From contig CAJWVG010000008.1 in the NCBI GenBank assembly GCA_913048065.1, forward strand, positions 1 to 37,604: a stretch of 37,604 nt of DNA, read 5' to 3'. The notes beneath the pieces were generated by a model that was not told where the DNA came from, made no database searches, and worked only from the letters and a program-made list of their open reading frames with translations. Below are positions 33,118 through 37,604 of this stretch, piece by piece. Made by a program: the position numbers and the translations under genes. Position 1 is the first letter of the stretch, and the number at the start of each line of letters is the position of its first letter. This DNA comes from an uncultured Gammaproteobacteria bacterium (GTDB taxonomy: Bacteria > Pseudomonadota > Gammaproteobacteria > GCA-002705445 > GCA-002716945).

Positions 33118-35013
33118 TTAAAGTTTACCTTCCAATTTCTCCAAGCTTATCCAAAAACCCTCACCATTATTAGTATGTCCTTGCCATACCTCAGGTATAA
33201 AAGAAATATCCTGTGAATACTTATTAATAATAGGCAATAATTCATTAAAATTAATATCACCCTCGCCTATTTGCAAGCCTTCCCCATCTACACCACTGCC
33301 GTCTGATATGTGATAATGAGCAGTGAATGGAGCGATCGATTCTGTATAGTTAGCATGATTCCAGTTATATTTATTACATGCTAGAAAAGAATGAGATATA
33401 TCATGACAAAATCTAACACCTGTTTTCTTGTGAAAATCAATAATTTCAGAAACATTCATAAATAAGTTTTGATATCTCTGTCCACCAAAATGCCAAGGGT
33501 ATGGAGCCATTGTTTGAGGCAGGATTTCAACATCATTTGCATCAAGGATATCAAATGAGTTTATCAGATTTTGATAATATTTAACTTTGAGTTCATCAGG
33601 TATAAAATTATCCTTAGAAAATCCTCCACAATTTACTATTATTTTTGGCTTTGATGTAGTAGGGAAATATTTTTTCAAACTTTTTGTTACATCAATTAGT
33701 TTTTGCATATGTGTAATCGATTTGTTTCTATAATCATTATTAGGTGTACACAAATCAAGCAAATGATCATTTTCAAACAACTCTGGCGCATGAACTAAAA
33801 AACCACAATCATATTTATCTGCTAAGAAATCTCCTGGCGATTCATCCAAATCATTAAAACTCATATGAAATTCAATCAAATCTGGATTAGTAACATTTAA
33901 TAGATTATTAATATCATGGTATCTTACTGGAATTGCCCATTTTCTTTTGAATTTATAATTTTTTTTAGCTTTAATAACACTCTCATAATCCGATTTAAAG
34001 ATAGGATCCCCTTTTTTGATACACTTAATTGCTTTTTTTCCAAGTATGTTTCTCAATTTATTTGGTTGAAGTCCTTGTCCGGGACTTCTAAATATAAACA
34101 TATTTTTTTTAAATATTTCATTTTTATCAATATGAACATTTGCATATATACTTTTTGATAAATTTTCCCTATTAATTAATTCACCTTGGGTAATAACTCT
34201 ATCTTTGTCACTCCCCATGGCTTTTTCAATATGACGGATACCTTTGATTAAATATTTGAAATCTTTTTTTTCAAGACTTGCAGAATGATCTGGACCTTCC
34301 ATATCTCTATTTAATGTGATATGTCTTTCTATGATAACTGCACCCAGAGCAACAGCAGCAAGTGTTACGGCAGTTCCCCTCTCATGTCCTGAATAGCCAA
34401 TTGGCACATTATACTTCATTAACTTTTTTATATAACTTAGATTTATATCTTTAAATGGCGCTGGATATGTTGAATTACAATGTAATAATGCAAAATTTAT
34501 TTTATTTTTTTTATTATTTATATATCTTACAACATCATCGATTTCTTCTTGTTTTGACATACCCGTAGAAAGTATTAAAGGTTTATTTTTTTCACAAAGA
34601 TAATCTATCAAAGCATAATTAGTCATATCAGCGGATGCAATCTTATAAGCAGGTACATCGAGTTTTTCCAATAGATCCACGCTTTTAATATCCCAAGGTG
34701 TACATAAGAAAAGTATATTTCTATCTTTGCAATAAAGAGATATTTTCCTATATTCATCAAATGTTAATTCAAATTTCTTTAATAAACCTAAAGTATATTG
34801 TGTAGATAAATCACCTTTTGATACTTTCAAAGCATCTTGTGAGTATAATTCATCTAAACATCTTATCTGAAATTTAACGCAGTCAGCACCAGCTTCAATG
34901 GCAATATCAATTAGTTTGATAGCATTATCATACACACCATTATGATTCATACCTATTTCCGCAATTACAAATCTTTTCTGATTATCACCTATAATATATT
35001 TATCAATTATCAT
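33118..35013 (-). CDS. NeuB-like nonulosonate synthase with SAF domain, fused to a TIM-barrel sugar isomerase domain
   Basis: This 631-residue protein has three domains. Residues about 1-280 are a NeuB PEP-condensing barrel: IAEIGMNHNG, ADCVKFQ, LCTPWDIKSVDLLE, LILSTGMSKQEE, LLHCNSTYPAP, GYSGHERG and ERHITLNRDMEGPDHSAS. Residues about 288-350 are the SAF/antifreeze-like domain (MFIFRSPGQGLQPN). Residues about 360-631 are a xylose-isomerase-like/AP-endonuclease-2 barrel with likely metal ligands Glu (VEILPQTMAP), Asp (CHDISHS), His (HYHISDGSG) and Glu (FIPEVWQGH). The synthase makes a nonulosonic acid from PEP and a six-carbon sugar; the second barrel may isomerise or epimerise its substrate or product. 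The ATG at 35013 overlaps the kinase stop (ATGA); an ATG at 35034 adds seven residues. Neither has a well-spaced ribosome site. Confidence 0.9.
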   Translation of the reverse strand: MIIDKYIIGDNQKRFVIAEIGMNHNGVYDNAIKLIDIAIEAGADCVKFQIRCLDELYSQDALKVSKGDLSTQYTLGLLKKFELTFDEYRKISLYCKDRNILFLCTPWDIKSVDLLEKLDVPAYKIASADMTNYALIDYLCEKNKPLILSTGMSKQEEIDDVVRYINNKKNKINFALLHCNSTYPAPFKDINLSYIKKLMKYNVPIGYSGHERGTAVTLAAVALGAVIIERHITLNRDMEGPDHSASLEKKDFKYLIKGIRHIEKAMGSDKDRVITQGELINRENLSKSIYANVHIDKNEIFKKNMFIFRSPGQGLQPNKLRNILGKKAIKCIKKGDPIFKSDYESVIKAKKNYKFKRKWAIPVRYHDINNLLNVTNPDLIEFHMSFNDLDESPGDFLADKYDCGFLVHAPELFENDHLLDLCTPNNDYRNKSITHMQKLIDVTKSLKKYFPTTSKPKIIVNCGGFSKDNFIPDELKVKYYQNLINSFDILDANDVEILPQTMAPYPWHFGGQRYQNLFMNVSEIIDFHKKTGVRFCHDISHSFLACNKYNWNHANYTESIAPFTAHYHISDGSGVDGEGLQIGEGDINFNELLPIINKYSQDISFIPEVWQGHTNNGEGFWISLEKLEGKL

Positions 35014-36371
35014 GCTTTTTTCTTTGTAATCCATCTCCTCAAACCGTTATTATCAAAAGTTATAGTTTCAATCTGTAGCCCTTTTTTAGCTAAAGCATTC
35101 ATTAATTTAATCTTACTATACGTGGGAACATAGAAGAGAAAGTAACCGCCTGATCCAGCACCCAGCAACTTACCACCCAAAGCACCATGTTTAAGGCCAT
35201 AATCATAAATACTATCAAGGAATTTATTAGAAATTTTTGATGAGAATTTCTTCTTAATCTCCCAAGCTTTTCCTAGTAATTGTCCAAAATTATCTATTTG
35301 GCCTTTTAGGAGCTTCGATTTCATTTCATGAGCTATATCTTTTGAAATTTCAGCATATTTTTTTTGTTTAAGATTATTCATTTTATTTTTCTGGTCATTA
35401 TGGATTTTTCCAGAATCATGATTGACACCTGTATAACATAGTATCAAAGAATCCTCTAATTCATTTTTAATATCATTGCTAATCCTTAATGGGTTAACAA
35501 TATTTTCATTATCTTTAAACTCGATATAATTAAAGCCACCAAATACAGTTGCATACTGATCTTGCCAACCACCTGACAGATTCATGACAACACGTTCAGC
35601 ATGGAACGCCAATTCAGCAATTTCATAGTCATTAAACTTATTTTCTTTGAAATTATTAAATGCACCAATAATGGCGCTTAAAAGAACTGCCGAGCCACCA
35701 AGTCCAGAGCCAGGCGGAACATCACTATAAGTTATTAAGTCAAACCCAAAATCAGGTTTTAAAATTTCTATAACTGATTTTATGAGGTCAAGCTCACCAT
35801 TTAATTTTATATCGCTTAACTGATTAAATTCTAATTTTATATTTAAGTCATTTGATAATATGGATATTTTTTTATCATTTCTTTTTTCTAATATTGCATG
35901 TGTAAATTTATTTATTGTAGTATTTAATACAACACCTTTTTCTTTATAAAAATATGTAGTCAAATCAGTACCGCCACCAGCGAAGCTAATTCTTACAGGT
36001 GATTTTGCTTTAGATATTACTTTCTCTTTTTCATTCCAAATGATATTCTTCTTTGAGACAACTGTAATGAGTTTTTTCTTTTTATTAAGAATTGGTATTA
36101 TCCTTATCCTAGTATCAAGAAGTTTTAATATATTTTCTTTTGTTGCATTTTCTTCATATAAAAAAACAAAATCTTTATTAATAAATTTACTTATTTTGAA
36201 ATTCAAGTTTTTTTCTTTTAAAAGTACTCTTCTAATATCTCCATCTGTTGCAACACCTATGACTACACCTTTATCTTCAACAAATACTGCTCCGATTTTA
36301 TTTCTATCAATCTGTTCTAGGACTGATTCAAGCTTTTCATTTTTATTTACTAAATATTTATTTGTTTTCAT
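35010..36371 (-). CDS. HddA-like GHMP sugar kinase with N-terminal CBS pair
   Basis: Residues 1-115 are a CBS pair with the GVATDGDIRRVLL mark of the CBS modules found on sugar nucleotidyltransferases such as PtmE. Residues about 120-453 are a GHMP kinase close to D-glycero-D-manno-heptose-7-phosphate kinase (HddA): PVRISFAGGGTDL, the ATP loop DVPPGSGLGGSAVLLSA (about 217-233) and GGWQDQYATVFGGFNYIEF. The kinase probably phosphorylates C1 of a sugar phosphate for the neighbouring HddC-like enzyme. The CBS pair may sense an adenosine nucleotide. No GmhA or GmhB is in the window, so a heptose substrate is not proven. It overlaps the nucleotidyltransferase gene by 14 bases. Confidence 0.88.
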   Translation of the reverse strand: MKTNKYLVNKNEKLESVLEQIDRNKIGAVFVEDKGVVIGVATDGDIRRVLLKEKNLNFKISKFINKDFVFLYEENATKENILKLLDTRIRIIPILNKKKKLITVVSKKNIIWNEKEKVISKAKSPVRISFAGGGTDLTTYFYKEKGVVLNTTINKFTHAILEKRNDKKISILSNDLNIKLEFNQLSDIKLNGELDLIKSVIEILKPDFGFDLITYSDVPPGSGLGGSAVLLSAIIGAFNNFKENKFNDYEIAELAFHAERVVMNLSGGWQDQYATVFGGFNYIEFKDNENIVNPLRISNDIKNELEDSLILCYTGVNHDSGKIHNDQKNKMNNLKQKKYAEISKDIAHEMKSKLLKGQIDNFGQLLGKAWEIKKKFSSKISNKFLDSIYDYGLKHGALGGKLLGAGSGGYFLFYVPTYSKIKLMNALAKKGLQIETITFDNNGLRRWITKKKA

Positions 36372-37053
36372 TATTATTTATGTACTCTTTCATTTTTTGG
36401 TAGTCCTCTGGAATGCCGATATCAATAAATATACCATCATATAAATATGTTCCAATGTTATTTAATTTACCATATTTTATAAATTCATCTTCAATCATAA
36501 AGTATTTGTTATTATTCTTAGTTATAAAGCTACTATTTCTTATATAATAACAACCAACACTTATCAATGAATTCCGTTTTCTTATTCCTTGTTTAGAAAA
36601 GTTTTTTATAACATTATTCTCAACTACTAGTGTGCTTGACCTTTCACATTCTTCTTGAAACATACTTATGATGTTCACATCATAGATAGATCGATTAATA
36701 AAAGTATCAAGTTCAGGCATCATGTATGTATCGCCATTAAATATAAGCAAATCATCATTTGAATGTAAATTGAGAACTCTTATAGCATTTTTAATTGCAC
36801 CACCTGTACCTAATGCATTATTTTCTTTGATAATATTAATATTATTATCATTTGAATAATAATCTTCTATTTTATCTGACAAGTGATGTGTTAGTAGATG
36901 AATCTTGTCTTTGCTAAAATATTTTCTGATTTCTGAAATTTGAAATTGCAAAAAAGGCTTATTATTAATGGGTGCTAAAGGCTTTGGTAAGTCATCAACT
37001 ATACCGTTTAGTCTTGTGCCATATCCTCCAGCTAAAATTAAAATGTTTGGCAC
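36358..37053 (-). CDS. HddC-like sugar-1-phosphate nucleotidyltransferase
   Basis: This 231-residue nucleotidyltransferase has LAGGYGTRLNG, DDLPKPLAPINNKPFL, NALGTGGAIKNA and FNGDTYM, the pattern of D-glycero-alpha-D-manno-heptose-1-phosphate guanylyltransferase (HddC). The C-terminal FIDIGIPEDYQKMK is also typical. The start codon is GTG at 37053; no ATG lies upstream of the LAGGYGTRL motif in this frame within reach. It is paired with the CBS-kinase, as hddA and hddC often are. GDP is the expected nucleotide for HddC, but the base specificity is not read directly here. It starts eight bases after the dehydratase stop. Confidence 0.88.
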   Translation of the reverse strand: MPNILILAGGYGTRLNGIVDDLPKPLAPINNKPFLQFQISEIRKYFSKDKIHLLTHHLSDKIEDYYSNDNNINIIKENNALGTGGAIKNAIRVLNLHSNDDLLIFNGDTYMMPELDTFINRSIYDVNIISMFQEECERSSTLVVENNVIKNFSKQGIRKRNSLISVGCYYIRNSSFITKNNNKYFMIEDEFIKYGKLNNIGTYLYDGIFIDIGIPEDYQKMKEYINNNENK

Positions 37054-37061
37054 TGTGAAAA

Positions 37062-37604
37062 TTATTTTTTTATACTGACAACATTGTTAGTCTTGAATGG
37101 TTTATAACCGCTAACTGCATCATAGAGAATTTCTTGAATATCTTGCAAAGATGATTTTGCATTTAATTTATTGAATTTATCGATGAAGTATAATATTTTT
37201 TCATGAGGTAATTTCTCTTCATTAGCAGACATTATATGATCATGAATAGTTTTGCTTACATTATCACCTATCAATAATTCTTCATAAAGTTTCTCGCCAT
37301 CTCTTAAGCCAGTAAATTTTATTTCTATATCTCCAGATAAATTATTTTCGTCTTTAATTTCTTTACCACTTAATTCAATCATTTCTTTTGCCAAGTCTAG
37401 TATTCCTATTGGTTCACCCATCTCTAATAAAAACACATCACCTCCTTTACTGAGCGATCCGGCTTGAATCACTAACTCAGTTGCTTCGCTTATTGTCATG
37501 AAATAGCGTATAACCCTCTTATCAGTTACTGTTACAGGTCCACCTGATTTTATTTGTTTTTTAAATAATGGAACTACACTTCCAGAAGTATCAAGTACAT
37601 TGCC
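37062..37604 (-). CDS. FlaA1/WbpM-type nucleotide-sugar 4,6-dehydratase, C-terminal end (5' truncated by window edge)
   Basis: The frame stays open to the right edge, so this is a partial gene of 180 residues lacking its start. The upstream residues [18 protein letters not shown] and the [18 protein letters not shown] segment are the conserved C-terminal block of polysaccharide biosynthesis proteins (CapD/WbpM/FlaA1), in which UDP-GlcNAc is dehydrated to a 4-keto-6-deoxy sugar. [21 protein letters not shown] and the [16 protein letters not shown] motif follow. The ATG at 37499 is internal. The last motif favours the large membrane-anchored type, but the N-terminal part lies outside the window. 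It is the most upstream gene of the visible glycan operon. Confidence 0.93.
   Translation of the reverse strand, partial: GNVLDTSGSVVPLFKKQIKSGGPVTVTDKRVIRYFMTISEATELVIQAGSLSKGGDVFLLEMGEPIGILDLAKEMIELSGKEIKDENNLSGDIEIKFTGLRDGEKLYEELLIGDNVSKTIHDHIMSANEEKLPHEKILYFIDKFNKLNAKSSLQDIQEILYDAVSGYKPFKTNNVVSIKK

Noticed and set aside
1-37604. tRNA, rRNA, CRISPR arrays, insertion sequences, integrase or prophage genes
   Set aside because: Looked for on both strands by eye; no cloverleaf-like tRNA, direct-repeat array, transposase motif or phage gene was recognised. A computed search (tRNAscan, Infernal) would be needed to exclude small RNAs.

Overview
The window looks like chromosomal DNA from a compact, AT-rich Gram-negative bacterium. 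Intergenic gaps are almost absent, the longest being about 80 bases. The fab cluster followed by pabC, tmk and holB points to Gammaproteobacteria, perhaps one of the streamlined low-GC marine lineages such as SAR86. That placement is an inference, because there is no rRNA or other phylogenetic marker here that I can score. IspG and the MetX-type acyltransferase both have the longer form that I associate with Xanthomonadales-like and alpha/betaproteobacterial proteins.

Left third, 1-13967, housekeeping. A truncated mercaptopyruvate/thiosulfate sulfurtransferase (sseA-like) converges on ispG at overlapping stop codons. Rightward from 1768 runs a tight series: grpE, dnaK, dnaJ, dapB, fabD, fabG, acpP, fabF, pabC, tmk, holB, a MetX-family acyltransferase (probably serine or homoserine O-succinyltransferase), a secreted thermonuclease-like protein and a small lipoprotein. 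A good heat-shock (sigma-32 type) promoter lies just before dnaK.

Middle, 13972-16691, leftward. This is a small set of TylF-type methyltransferase, a photolyase/cryptochrome-related protein, a DUF393 protein and a DUF2256 mini-protein, each start overlapping the previous stop. An 80-base AT-rich gap separates it from the genes upstream.

Right half, 16772-37604, leftward. Twenty-two genes are packed with overlaps of a few bases and look like one surface-glycan operon that continues beyond the right edge. Its sub-modules are: (a) the C-terminal end of a FlaA1/WbpM-type nucleotide-sugar 4,6-dehydratase; (b) an HddC-like nucleotidyltransferase plus an HddA-like GHMP kinase carrying an N-terminal CBS pair; (c) a nonulosonate-type module with a NeuB-SAF-TIM barrel fusion, a NeuA-like CMP-transferase, a class IV aminotransferase and a PhyH-type dioxygenase; (d) a CDP-6-deoxyhexose module (rfbG, an RmlC-like epimerase, rfbF); (e) glycan assembly genes (GT4, a WecA/WbpL-type initiating transferase, an SDR, GT2 and a TagF/TagB-like glycerophosphotransferase); (f) a complete tungstate-type ABC transporter (tupB, tupC, tupA); (g) a polyprenyl-phosphate pentose module (UbiA-type DPPR synthase, GtrA, DprE1-like oxidase, and a large GT-C-like membrane protein).

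The most unusual items are the NeuB-isomerase fusion with its aminotransferase/dioxygenase neighbours, the CBS domain on the kinase instead of the nucleotidyltransferase, the DprE1/UbiA/GtrA/GT-C module without a recognisable DprE2, the tungstate transporter inside the glycan operon, and substitutions at expected key residues in the WecA-like transferase, TupC and the photolyase. I saw no rRNA, tRNA, CRISPR array, insertion sequence or prophage gene, and no gene-free stretch over 300 bases.
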